From the NCBI RefSeq assembly GCF_000521505.1, contig NZ_CP003915.1, positions 3,596,001-3,660,000 on the forward strand: a DNA stretch of 64,000 bases, given 5' to 3'. This stretch comes from Advenella mimigardefordensis DPN7 (lineage in GTDB: Bacteria; Pseudomonadota; Gammaproteobacteria; Burkholderiales; Burkholderiaceae_B). The notes beneath the pieces are model-generated. The model was not told the origin of the DNA, made no database searches, and saw nothing but the letters and a program-made list of their open reading frames with translations. Made by a program: the position numbers and the translations under genes. Positions 54,858-64,000 of the stretch are shown piece after piece; the stretch's first letter is position 1; the number at the start of each line of letters is the position of its first letter.

Positions 54858-54883
54858 TAGCACTCAGTAGGGTCGAGTGCTAA
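54857..54883 (+). promoter_or_regulatory. CIRCE operator (HrcA site)
   Basis: TTAGCACTC-N9-GAGTGCTAA is a perfect match to the CIRCE consensus. It follows the -10 box, so the repressor HrcA would block groESL transcription until heat stress. Confidence 0.95.
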
Positions 54884-54941
54884 CAGCCGCCCTGACTAAC
54901 TCAATTTACCAACCTATTTTTATATATTCAGGAGTTTCTCC

Positions 54942-55229
54942 ATGGCATTGCGTCCTTTGCAAGACCGCGTGATCATCAAGCGCCTCGATAACGAACGTAA
55001 AACAGCGTCCGGTATCGTTATCCCTGACAGTGCAGCAGAAAAACCAGATCAGGGTGAAGTTATTGCTGTTGGTCCAGGCAAAAAAACAGAAGATGGCAAA
55101 GTTATCGCCGTTGACCTGAAAGTAGGCGACAAAGTCCTTTTTGGTAAGTATGCCGGTCAATCCGTCAAAGTTGACGGTGAAGAGCTGCTGGTTATCCGCG
55201 AAGAAGAAATCCTCGCAGTAGTCGGCTGA
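54942..55229 (+). CDS. groES: co-chaperonin GroES (Hsp10)
   Basis: A 95-residue GroES with the complete family pattern: [19 protein letters not shown] at the start, mobile loop [19 protein letters not shown] in pieces, [11 protein letters not shown] and a [24 protein letters not shown] end. It caps the GroEL ring and is needed for folding in the cytoplasm. First gene of groESL, behind a CIRCE operator; GGAG lies before the ATG. The Tn7-like element sits 191 bp upstream of this start. Confidence 0.98.
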   Translation: MALRPLQDRVIIKRLDNERKTASGIVIPDSAAEKPDQGEVIAVGPGKKTEDGKVIAVDLKVGDKVLFGKYAGQSVKVDGEELLVIREEEILAVVG

Positions 55230-55281
55230 TCCGCCCGCAAAAACCAACCTGCCCGCCCTGCTTAAGAAGCAAGGCATATAA

Positions 55282-56961
<1,680 letters not shown>

Positions 56962-57012
56962 TCCAGCCATATGCAACCCGGGCCTGCCTGGTGCAGGCCT
57001 GCAGCAAACTAA

Positions 57013-57042
57013 CCCCGAACGGTTCGCCGTTGCGGGGTTTTT
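57013..57042 (+). terminator. rho-independent terminator after groEL
   Basis: CCCCG (57013-57017) and CGGGG (57033-57037) pair around a central palindromic AACGGTTCGCCGTT region, followed by TTTTT. It lies 50 bp after the groEL stop. Confidence 0.85.
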
Positions 57043-57123
57043 CTTTGGACGGCGATCCGAATGCCCGGCGCGCTCACTTCACCGCACGGCACACCCGATG
57101 TGATCTATCGCGCCTGACCTGCT

Positions 57124-58158
57124 TTACACTCCATGATCGTTTGGGTAGTGATAGCGATAGGCGCGGGGGGACATTCCATAAGTCAGATGGAATACTCGGC
57201 TGAAATGGGACATATTGCTGAAACCACTTTGCATCGCTACCTCAGTAATGCTCAAATGACTGTATAACGAGCTGGCTAGATAATGACGGCTGCGCGCCAG
57301 TCGCTGCTGCGTGAGATAACGCATCAATGAGGTGTCTTCTTCATTAAATAAATTATTGATGTAACGAACCGATAAACCCATGGCAGAGGCAATGACCTCA
57401 GCTTTCAGATCCGTATCCGTCAGATTACGGGCAATAAACTGTTTAACCCGTATTAATGCCTGGCTCCGATGGTGGGACATTTGCTTTGTTTTTCCCACAA
57501 CTTGCTGTAACGATAAGGTAAACAGCTCCAACACCGGTTCTGATAGTGCCTGAAAAGAGGCTTGATCCAGTTGTTCTAATTGATTGACGGTAGATGAAAT
57601 CATCGAGGCAGTAATAGCTCCCGCTCCATGCACAGTGGATAGCCTGGTTGCCGTCAGCCTGCTGATATTGGCAATGCGTTCGTCAAGCAAAGAACGGGGA
57701 ATAGAAATTAAAATCTTGGAGAATGGCCCGGGAGTAGTAACACGATGTGGCTCAGTAGCATCGTATATCGTCATTTCACCTGGTTTGAGAAACACTTCCC
57801 GACCGCCCTGCTCAAGCTTGTACTGCCCCCTGGTCAACAATACGCCGAAATAACAATCCTGGGAAATATGCTCTGGTTCTTTTGGCAGCCTTTCGATCGT
57901 AATGGCATTGGACCGTATGGGAGACAAGCGCATTCCCTGTGACCAGAAGTAAATCAACATATCGTTATACAGATACATCTGATCGGGTGTTCCTACATCA
58001 ACATTGGCGTACTCCCGACCAATCACTTCCTTGAGCCATTCCAACCGCTGACTGGTCGGTAGCGCTTCAGTACAAAACCGCTGCCCACCCAGCCGTTCAA
58101 AATTCGCCAGCAGATTCGAAGAAAATATCGTCGCTGAATGCCTATCAGGATATTCCAT
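57124..58158 (-). CDS. AraC-family transcriptional regulator
   Basis: A 344-residue regulator: an N-terminal cupin-type AraC_binding_2-like domain (GQYKLEQGGREVFLKPGEMTIYD) and a C-terminal pair of HTH motifs (ASAMGLSVRYINNLFNEEDTSLMRYLTQQRL in pieces, then AMQSGFSNMSHFSRVFHLTYGMSPRAYRYH). Similar to FeaR-type activators. It is divergent from the flavoprotein gene at 58474, its probable target, with about 315 bp between. Confidence 0.88.
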   Translation of the reverse strand: MEYPDRHSATIFSSNLLANFERLGGQRFCTEALPTSQRLEWLKEVIGREYANVDVGTPDQMYLYNDMLIYFWSQGMRLSPIRSNAITIERLPKEPEHISQDCYFGVLLTRGQYKLEQGGREVFLKPGEMTIYDATEPHRVTTPGPFSKILISIPRSLLDERIANISRLTATRLSTVHGAGAITASMISSTVNQLEQLDQASFQALSEPVLELFTLSLQQVVGKTKQMSHHRSQALIRVKQFIARNLTDTDLKAEVIASAMGLSVRYINNLFNEEDTSLMRYLTQQRLARSRHYLASSLYSHLSITEVAMQSGFSNMSHFSRVFHLTYGMSPRAYRYHYPNDHGV

Positions 58159-58473
58159 GGCATATCACCTTTTCAGTCAAAAAATACAGCCAACCGGAAA
58201 AAGTTTCCATAAGGTGGCTGCGGTATATTTTTCTCTGCTAACCATCCAGACAGGACAGCGTGGAACCAATAATACACAACATACCGGTAATGTGCTACTG
58301 ATTCGAAGCGCCTGTATAGGGATTCTGAAGGTGCGGTTGCAGGCCTGACGTCTGGTTGGAATTCACAATCAAGTCGGTTTCCTTCAAACACTGTTTCCGG
58401 AAGAGCCCACACGGGTTATACAAGCTATTAAATAAAAATTCCATTAAACAGACATATGAGAAAAGGAGGTTTC

Positions 58474-59130
58474 ATGCAACAGCTCTATGGCAAACAGCAC
58501 CGGGCGTTACAACAGGATTTTGATACGGTGAAGCTCGCGGATGCCGTGAACGACAATATCGTTTGCACTGAAATTGGCGAAGAACATCGTGGTTTTATCG
58601 AGAGCCGCGAGATGTTTTTCCTGACAACCATCGACCATCGTGGTTATCCCACTTGTTCATACAAAGGGGGAAATCCTGGGTTCCTCAAAATCATCGACAG
58701 TAAAACCCTGGCGTTCCCGAGTTTTGACGGAAACGGGATGTTCCTCTCCATGGGGAATATCTCCATCAACAATCAGGTCGGCATGTTGCTGATCAACTTC
58801 GACATTCCACATCGCATTCGCATACATGGCAACGCCTCAATTCATCGTGATGAAGAGTCGCTCAAGATGTTCCAAGGCGCAGAGATAGTGGTATTTGTGG
58901 ATATTGTGGAAATGTTCGTTAACTGTGCACGATACATCCACCGGTACAAGCGCGTCGCCAGCGCAAAGCACGTGCCACAGGAAAACGTGCCTGTTGCACT
59001 GCCGCACTGGAAACGGATAGAGGGCCTGCAGGAAGCCCTGCCAGCCCGGGACAAGCAGATCGCCGATATTTTGGGTGGCACGATCACCCCGGAACAATAT
59101 GCCGAGATGCTTAGTAAAGGCGAGACCTGA
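58474..59130 (+). CDS. pyridoxamine-phosphate-oxidase-like (FMN split-barrel) protein
   Basis: A 218-residue flavoprotein: FFLTTIDHRGYPTCSYKGG, LAFPSFDGNGMFLSMGNIS and LLINFDIPHRIRIHGNASI are the motifs of the family of PPOX-like enzymes. I chose ATG 58474 because a full AAGGAGG lies 5 nt before it, and the upstream ATG at 58456 would contain that site. Likely a small-molecule reductase or oxidase. Regulated by the divergent AraC protein, by inference, and followed by a DUF1097 membrane gene. Confidence 0.82.
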   Translation: MQQLYGKQHRALQQDFDTVKLADAVNDNIVCTEIGEEHRGFIESREMFFLTTIDHRGYPTCSYKGGNPGFLKIIDSKTLAFPSFDGNGMFLSMGNISINNQVGMLLINFDIPHRIRIHGNASIHRDEESLKMFQGAEIVVFVDIVEMFVNCARYIHRYKRVASAKHVPQENVPVALPHWKRIEGLQEALPARDKQIADILGGTITPEQYAEMLSKGET

Positions 59131-59212
59131 TACCGCCCGGCAGCGACTCAACAGTTAGCTGGTGAAGAGCGGCTAAAACCGGATTTTATGTATCACTGAT
59201 GAAAGGATAGTC

Positions 59213-59776
59213 ATGACTCAACTCAATGCAGCAACATTCAGCGCATTTGCACTGACAACCATCGTTCTTTATGTGCTTGGATTCTTCACTTTTATTCCAC
59301 CGTGGGCCGTGTTCATCACATGGGCCTGTTTCTTTCATATGAATGGCGGGGCCAACCGCAATCTTGCGTTTATCACGACCATCAGGCATATGGCGCTCGG
59401 CGCAACAGCGGCATGGATATCAGCAATTGTCCTTTTGAACAATCCCTTCGACAGCGAATGGGGTCAGCGACTCTGGGGACCGGTGTGTATCGGTATCATC
59501 ATAGCGATTCTTACAAGAATGGGAACAATTGCCCTATTCAGCGTGACTCCGGCAATCATCTACGGATACGCCAGCATCTTTGCCTTTGCCACCACGACGG
59601 GATTGTTTGCGGCGGAACACCTGCTATCGGTGTCGTTCAATAATGCATTGCTTGCAATAATGTTCAGCACCGTGGTCGGAGCCTCAGCTGGTTATATAAA
59701 CGCCGCACTGGTTGCCGCTCTGGTCGGACAGGAAGCGACGAAGGCGTCCAAAATGGAGTCGGTTGTCAGTGAGTGA
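59213..59776 (+). CDS. DUF1097 membrane protein
   Basis: A 187-residue integral membrane protein with about five hydrophobic helices, beginning FALTTIVLYVLGFFTFIPPWAV. The DUF1097 pattern, with WACFFHMNGGANRN and an acidic-free middle, is clear. Function unknown; a transport or accessory role is likely. It follows the flavoprotein gene by 82 bp and may share its transcript. GAAAGG lies before the ATG. Confidence 0.8.
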   Translation: MTQLNAATFSAFALTTIVLYVLGFFTFIPPWAVFITWACFFHMNGGANRNLAFITTIRHMALGATAAWISAIVLLNNPFDSEWGQRLWGPVCIGIIIAILTRMGTIALFSVTPAIIYGYASIFAFATTTGLFAAEHLLSVSFNNALLAIMFSTVVGASAGYINAALVAALVGQEATKASKMESVVSE

Positions 59777-60083
59777 TGTGAAAAGAGTGGATTGAGGATT
59801 GAGGGATTGGTAAATTGCAGGAGTAGCTCGCCCTGAGTCCTTTTTATCTGTAGAAAAAGATTGTGTCGTTCTATCATCCACCGAATGGACTACCCAGGGA
59901 TTTAAGACGCTTACCCGCCTGACGCGCCTTTTGCCGCCCAGATGGTGTAGCGGCGGTTGCTGTTGTAGAAGACGTCAATATAATCGAATACACCAGCGCG
60001 GGTCATATCTCGGTTCTTGCAGACGCGTCTGAATGAGCCCGCACAGCGCCGTTTAATCAAGCCGTAGCGTTTTGTGAACTACA
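59777..60083. other. intergenic region with IS3 remnant
   Basis: About 300 bp between the DUF1097 gene and dgkA. The only recognisable item is a transposase scrap at 59911-60024 (listed separately). Confidence 0.4.
59911..60024 (-). pseudogene. IS3-family OrfB C-terminal fragment
   Basis: Read leftward, about 38 codons carry the RDMTRAGVFDYIDVFYNSNR pattern that in IS3-family transposases comes just before the C-terminal R-R-H-x-x-x-G motif; a stop follows soon after. Both the catalytic core and the ends are gone. It is a different copy from the remnant at 37614-37958. Confidence 0.5.
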
Positions 60084-60488
60084 ATGTCGTTCATGAACCG
60101 ACCTAGCCATCCGCACATCCGCAAAAATCGAGGCGTACTGCGATTTATTCAGTCGACTGTGTATTCGGCACAGGGCTTTCGTGCAGCCTTTTCCAGCGAA
60201 GAAGCCTTCCGTCAGGAACTGATAGTCTGCATCACGCTCACGCCCTTTGCCTTTCTGCTGGGACGCAATTTTGCAGAGATCATCGTATTGCTTGGTGTAT
60301 TGGTCAGCGTCCTGACGGTAGAGCTGATCAATTCGGCCATCGAGGTGCTGGCCGATACGGTCAGCGCAGAAACGCACCCGCTGATTGGCCAGACCAAGGA
60401 TATTGCCAGTGCGGCGGTCATGATGGTGATCACTTTTGCGGGCCTGGTCTGGTTTGGTTTGCTGTTTGTCCGTCTGTTTTCACATTAA
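60084..60488 (+). CDS. dgkA: diacylglycerol kinase
   Basis: A 134-residue, three-helix kinase: EEAFRQELIVCITLTPFAFLL, then ELINSAIEVLADTVSAETHPLIGQTKDIASAAVMM in pieces, which holds the active-site Glu and Asn and the D-x-x-S-A-A motif. It phosphorylates diacylglycerol to recycle it into phospholipid at the inner membrane. The start may be 60084 or the ATG at 60093. pyrF follows after 6 bp. Confidence 0.93.
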   Translation: MSFMNRPSHPHIRKNRGVLRFIQSTVYSAQGFRAAFSSEEAFRQELIVCITLTPFAFLLGRNFAEIIVLLGVLVSVLTVELINSAIEVLADTVSAETHPLIGQTKDIASAAVMMVITFAGLVWFGLLFVRLFSH

Positions 60489-60494
60489 TTATTC

Positions 60495-61319
60495 ATGACA
60501 TTTATAAAAAAACTGGAATCCGCCTGGCAAAGCCAGAACTCCCTGCTCATGGTCGGCTTAGACCCGGACCCCGAAAGACTACCGGTGAGCATGAAACAGA
60601 ACCGCGAATCCACATTCGAGTTCTGCAAAGGCATTGTGGACGCATCGGCGCCCTACGCCTGCGGGTTCAAGCCGCAAATTGCCTATTTTGCCTCTCAGGG
60701 TGCCGAAGAACAGTTGTCTCAGCTGTGCGCCTATATCCATAAGACCTATCCGCATCTGCCCATTGTGCTGGATGCCAAGCGCGGTGATATTGGTACAACG
60801 GCTGAACATTATGCCCGCGAGGCATACGAACGCTATAAGGCTGATGCGGTAACGGTCAGCCCCTATATGGGATTCGACTCCATCGAACCGTACCTGGCCT
60901 GGAAAGACCGAGGCATTATTATTCTGTGCCGCACTTCCAACCCCGGCGGCTCTGATCTGCAGTTTGTTGAGTCCTCCTGCGGCGAACCCCTTTATCTGCA
61001 TGTGGCCAGCCTGGTCGCGGAAAAATGGAATACGCATGGGCAGTGCGGCCTGGTGGTGGGCGCAACCTTTCCTGAAGAGTTAAGCAAGGTTCGCGAACGC
61101 GTAGGCGATGCCATGCCGCTGCTGGTGCCGGGCATTGGTGCTCAGGGTGGGGATATTGAAGCAACGGTGGCTGCCGGCCGCAATGGTGCCGGTACGGGCA
61201 TGATGATTAATTCGTCGCGGGCCATTCTGTATGCCAGTTCTGACGAGAATTGGCAGGAAGAAGCGGCTCGGGTTGCCCGGGAAACCCGGGATCAGATTAA
61301 TCAAGCGCGCGGAATCTGA
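60495..61319 (+). CDS. pyrF: orotidine 5'-phosphate decarboxylase
   Basis: A 274-residue enzyme of the longer type 2 class: [13 protein letters not shown] at the start, [21 protein letters not shown] with the catalytic Lys/Asp network, and [11 protein letters not shown] with the phosphate loop. It makes UMP in the last step of pyrimidine synthesis. Separate from the PyrD/PyrK-like pair at 9-11 kb. Co-transcribed with dgkA and followed by a hairpin terminator. Confidence 0.97.
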   Translation: MTFIKKLESAWQSQNSLLMVGLDPDPERLPVSMKQNRESTFEFCKGIVDASAPYACGFKPQIAYFASQGAEEQLSQLCAYIHKTYPHLPIVLDAKRGDIGTTAEHYAREAYERYKADAVTVSPYMGFDSIEPYLAWKDRGIIILCRTSNPGGSDLQFVESSCGEPLYLHVASLVAEKWNTHGQCGLVVGATFPEELSKVRERVGDAMPLLVPGIGAQGGDIEATVAAGRNGAGTGMMINSSRAILYASSDENWQEEAARVARETRDQINQARGI

Positions 61320-61333
61320 AATCACATCTGAAT

Positions 61334-61369
61334 AAGGCTGCCACAAAACGATAAGGGGCAGCCTTTCTT
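61334..61369 (+). terminator. terminator after pyrF
   Basis: AAGGCTGCC (61334-61342) and GGCAGCCTT (61357-61365) form a perfect 9-bp stem, followed by TTCTTAC. The T-tract is weak. Confidence 0.7.
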
Positions 61370-61428
61370 ACATCACAAATAATGTATCTTGGATGGCGAC
61401 ACTATAGCCATCATCATTGTCTGCAGAA

Positions 61429-61668
61429 TCACGCGGCAGGCTTATCCCGAAGCTGATCAACACACGCCACCTCGGCATCAGTCAATCCGCCCGCATCCTG
61501 AGCAATAGCCGTCATTAATGTACCGAGTTGAAGGCGCCCCTGCGGCCTGATTGCCTGTTCAAGAATACAAAGAATCTCAGCCTGTATGCCATGCCCATGT
61601 TGAGCGGCACGAAGGCGTAATTCACGATGAACGTCATCTGGAATATGTCGAATGGTGATAGATGCCAT
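61429..61668 (-). CDS. FitA-like antitoxin, orphan
   Basis: A 79-residue ribbon-helix-helix protein: MASITIRHIPDDVHRELRLRAAQHGHGIQAEILCILEQAI in pieces is the FitA/VapB DNA-binding part. The tail binds the toxin in that family. FitA is usually followed by a PIN-domain FitB; none is present here. The start at 61668 is where the conserved part begins; a longer reading to 61701 is less likely. The partner seems to have been lost. Confidence 0.8.
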   Translation of the reverse strand: MASITIRHIPDDVHRELRLRAAQHGHGIQAEILCILEQAIRPQGRLQLGTLMTAIAQDAGGLTDAEVACVDQLRDKPAA

Positions 61669-61860
61669 ATTGATACACGCTTTTGGCTGCATTAATAGCA
61701 ATTATCACGATGGTATCCAGGAAAATCAACTGGCACCAGCTTCTCCTGCTGGAAATACTCGTGAGGCCGTGCCCGAGTAACTTAGCATTGGACTGTATGA
61801 TGAACGACACGACACAGCAAAAACCGAATCAGGCAAAGCCTGCCCTTCACCCAAACCCGT

Positions 61861-62373
61861 TCAATTTTCCTCAACAATACGCCGCGTAATTTCCATGGCA
61901 TAGATTACCGCCTGGGTACGCACCTGGTGCCGGTCCCCGACAAAATGCTGTGAAAATGGCAGGGTGACGATGCCGTTGGCCTTGCGGTAGGAGACGGCGA
62001 AGCACACCAGCCCTACCGGTTTGTGCGCGGTGCCGCCATCGGGGCCAGCGATGCCGGTGGTGCTGACCGCGCAGGTAGACAGCGGTGCATTATTCAGCAC
62101 GCCTTCGGCCATTTCAATGGCCACTTCTTCGCTGACGGCGCCAAATTTATCCAGGGCGCTTTGGTTGACGCTCAGCATATCCATCTTGGCTTCATTGGTA
62201 TAGGTCACGAAGCCCCGGTCAAACCATTGGCTGGATCCGGGGACGCCGGTGATGGCGCCAGCCAGCAAGCCGCCGGTGCAGGATTCAGCCGTGCCCAGCA
62301 GCCAGCTTTTCTTTTTGAGCACTTCTCCCAGCTGGGCAGCCACCTGCCACTGATCACTCAACAACTCTGACAT
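61861..62373 (-). CDS. pncC: nicotinamide-nucleotide amidohydrolase (CinA C-terminal type)
   Basis: A 170-residue, stand-alone CinA C-terminal domain: AESCTGGLLAGAITGVPGSSQWFD, then VSTTGIAGPDGGTAHKPVGLV, the deamidase motifs, both complete. It converts NMN to nicotinate mononucleotide. ATG 62373 is chosen; it lies 2 bp after the pgpA stop, so the two genes are coupled. The longer frame from 62445 would lie inside pgpA. Confidence 0.9.
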   Translation of the reverse strand: MSELLSDQWQVAAQLGEVLKKKSWLLGTAESCTGGLLAGAITGVPGSSQWFDRGFVTYTNEAKMDMLSVNQSALDKFGAVSEEVAIEMAEGVLNNAPLSTCAVSTTGIAGPDGGTAHKPVGLVCFAVSYRKANGIVTLPFSQHFVGDRHQVRTQAVIYAMEITRRIVEEN

Positions 62374-62375
62374 AC

Positions 62376-62927
62376 TTACCCCAACATTCTGGTGGCGATC
62401 GCCATGATGAACAGCGTATAGGCCGCTGCCACCACGTCGTCCCACATGACACCGAACCCATTTTTGAGCGTACGGTCAAAGTAGCCGATGGGTGGTGGTT
62501 TGACGATATCGAAAAAACGGAACAGGATAAAGGCCACCAGTTGCCAGCCCAGATTCATGGGCGCAACCAGCAGCAGGACGGCCCAGAAGGCGACCATTTC
62601 GTCCCAGACAATGCCGCCATGATCATCCACCTGCATTTCCTGAGCCACGCGATGGCAGCAATAGACGCCATAGGCAAAGCTGGCCAGAATGAACAGAGCC
62701 ATGTAAAAATCGGTGCCCAGCACAAAACTGAGCGGCCACCACAATACCCAGGCCAGCACGGTGCCCCAGGTTCCGGGACCCGGCCTGATCAGTCCGGAGC
62801 CAAGCCCGAAGGCGAAGAATCGATGGACATTAGCCCGGATCCAGCCGAAAGTAGGCCATTGCGTTTTCACGTTAGTTTGGGCGCCTGTGGCACCAGGTAT
62901 CTTTTGCGTTTGAATGTCTTCTATCAT
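62376..62927 (-). CDS. pgpA: phosphatidylglycerophosphatase A
   Basis: A 183-residue membrane phosphatase: GLGSGLIRPGPGTWGTVLAW is the N-terminal signature, HHGGIVWDEMVAFW-like (DDHGGIVWDEM) the active-site part, and FDIVKPPPIGYFDRTLKNGFGVMWDDVVAA the last motif, in pieces. It removes the phosphate from phosphatidylglycerophosphate in the inner membrane. It follows thiL by 15 bp and precedes pncC; the trio thiL-pgpA-pncC is a conserved order in betaproteobacteria. Confidence 0.94.
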   Translation of the reverse strand: MIEDIQTQKIPGATGAQTNVKTQWPTFGWIRANVHRFFAFGLGSGLIRPGPGTWGTVLAWVLWWPLSFVLGTDFYMALFILASFAYGVYCCHRVAQEMQVDDHGGIVWDEMVAFWAVLLLVAPMNLGWQLVAFILFRFFDIVKPPPIGYFDRTLKNGFGVMWDDVVAAAYTLFIMAIATRMLG

Positions 62928-62942
62928 GCAATTACGTGTGTG

Positions 62943-63938
62943 TTACGGCTTACGCCGACGAGCCGGCCGGAAATGGTCGAAACCTACTGGAAGCGCGGAA
63001 ATATCCTGTTGCGCGGCATCAAGTACCCGCAAGCCCTGCCCAGCGTGAACACGACCAATCCGCGTCAGTGTTACCGACAGGCTGGCAGAAATGGCTTGCA
63101 GTGCCGCCCTGGCGGTTTGCGGCGCGGTAAAACACAACTCGTAGACGTCGCCCCCACCCAACACGGACTGACGCAATTGCTGCGGGTCGTCGTCTGGCAG
63201 GCTAAGATTAACAGGCATTAAAGATTCATACAATATAGCAGCGACGCCGCTGGCATGCAAAATATGTTTCAAGTCTTGTACCAGACCGTCGGAAAGGTCG
63301 ATGACGGCATGCGCCAGCGGCCTGAGTGCAAGCCCCAGGCGCACCTGCGGCTCAGGCCATTCCAGGGCGCGCCGGGTGGCCTGCAGCGTCTGTATTTCCT
63401 GCTCATTCAGGACTTCGCCCGCCTTCTGGCGCAGCAGCAGATTCAGCGCCCAGTCGGCAGCGCCCAGGGTGCCCGAGACCCAGATGTCGTCACCGGGCTG
63501 GGCCCGGCCGCGGGTCAGAAAGGGTTGGGTGACTTCACCCAGCACGGTAACGCTGATGCCGATATCATGCTCGCTGCGGGTGGTATCACCACCGATCAGC
63601 GGGCATTGGTATTTATCAGCAAGCCGGTTAAAGCCCCGGGAAAAGGCCTCCAGCCAATCGGCATCGTAACCTGGTAGCGCAATGCCCAGCAGGCAGCCGC
63701 GCGGCGTCGCCCCCATGGCGGCCAGATCGGACAGGTTCACGGCCAGCGATTTGTGCCCCAGCGATTCGGGATCAACGTCAGAAAAAAAATGCCGCTCTTC
63801 CAGCAGCAGATCTTTGCTGACGGCCAGGGAAGTGCCCGCCGTTGGCGTGAAAATGGCGCAATCGTCCCCCACCGCAATGTCAACAGACGCTGCGGGACGG
63901 GTAAAATATTGACGGATCAGATCAAATTCGCCGGACAT
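62943..63938 (-). CDS. thiL: thiamine-monophosphate kinase
   Basis: A 331-residue ThiL: VAVGDDCAIF-like GDDCAIF at the start, SLGHKSLAVNLSDLAAMGATP as the ATP/metal site, and AVIDLSDGLVQDLKHIL near the C-terminus. It phosphorylates thiamine monophosphate to the cofactor thiamine pyrophosphate. First gene of thiL-pgpA-pncC. The 60 bp remaining to the window edge hold no visible start of another gene. Confidence 0.96.
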   Translation of the reverse strand: MSGEFDLIRQYFTRPAASVDIAVGDDCAIFTPTAGTSLAVSKDLLLEERHFFSDVDPESLGHKSLAVNLSDLAAMGATPRGCLLGIALPGYDADWLEAFSRGFNRLADKYQCPLIGGDTTRSEHDIGISVTVLGEVTQPFLTRGRAQPGDDIWVSGTLGAADWALNLLLRQKAGEVLNEQEIQTLQATRRALEWPEPQVRLGLALRPLAHAVIDLSDGLVQDLKHILHASGVAAILYESLMPVNLSLPDDDPQQLRQSVLGGGDVYELCFTAPQTARAALQAISASLSVTLTRIGRVHAGQGLRVLDAAQQDISALPVGFDHFRPARRRKP

Positions 63939-64000
63939 CGTGCTGCTCTTCTCTTGTGCGAGTAATGCTTCGCTAATGCAGTGGACTAATGCAGCGGGCT

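Overview
The window looks like the chromosome of a betaproteobacterium of the Alcaligenaceae (Advenella/Bordetella-like; inferred from several Bug-type solute receptors, an AAHS aromatic-acid permease, a CIRCE-controlled groESL operon and the housekeeping order dgkA-pyrF ... pncC-pgpA-thiL). I saw no tRNA, rRNA or CRISPR array.

Layout. (1) 1-11 kb: a catabolic region. A minus-strand operon encodes a Rieske-type ring-hydroxylating oxygenase, a 127-aa protein, two cupins, an FAD/NAD reductase, a SnoaL-like protein and a ferredoxin cut by the window start. It is followed by a TetR regulator, an AAHS-type MFS permease, an Asp/Glu-racemase/maleate-isomerase-family enzyme, an EthD-like protein and a PyrD/PyrK-like pair. 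An AT-rich motif upstream of the oxygenase, the permease and the pyrK-like gene suggests one regulon. (2) 11-17.4 kb: a TsdA-like thiosulfate dehydrogenase with a c4-type cytochrome, two exported proteins, and LysR / Old Yellow Enzyme / isochorismatase-family genes. (3) 17.7-21.5 kb: a 1260-residue NolX/HrpF-like protein with four exact 399-nt-period repeats. (4) 21.6-26.5 kb: an IclR-controlled sugar-acid-type cluster (RraA-like aldolase, two Bug receptors, a glucarate-dehydratase-like enzyme) with twin palindromic operators. (5) 26.6-37.3 kb: metabolic and regulatory genes (PaiB/PdxR, GMC oxidoreductase, asparaginase, MmyB-type regulator, Bug receptor plus esterase). (6) 37.6-38.3 kb: remnants of an IS3-family transposase and a fatty-acid desaturase.

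(7) 38,344-54,750: a complete 16.4-kb Tn7-like transposon, delimited by TGTCGA(C/A)GTTTTC terminal inverted repeats and flanked by a perfect 5-bp target duplication (GTAAA). Its transposition module (small HTH protein, TnsA, TnsB, short TnsC/TniB-type ATPase, two TniQ proteins) reads leftward. tnsB is split by a frameshift at an A7 run. The cargo includes a retron-type reverse transcriptase with a cold-shock-domain protein and a 64-aa basic protein, a 1088-aa SF2 helicase with a possible nuclease domain and two tiny upstream ORFs, an orphan TacA-like antitoxin, a membrane protein and two unrecognised proteins. The element sits just upstream of the groES promoter, which stays intact.

(8) 54.8-64 kb: groESL with CIRCE, an AraC regulator, a PPOX-like flavoprotein, a DUF1097 membrane protein, an IS3 remnant, dgkA, pyrF, an orphan FitA-like antitoxin, pncC, pgpA and thiL.

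The most interesting candidate system is the retron module carried as cargo of the Tn7-like element, together with the element's unusual gene set (TnsABC plus two TniQ, no TnsE or Cas genes seen) and the split tnsB.
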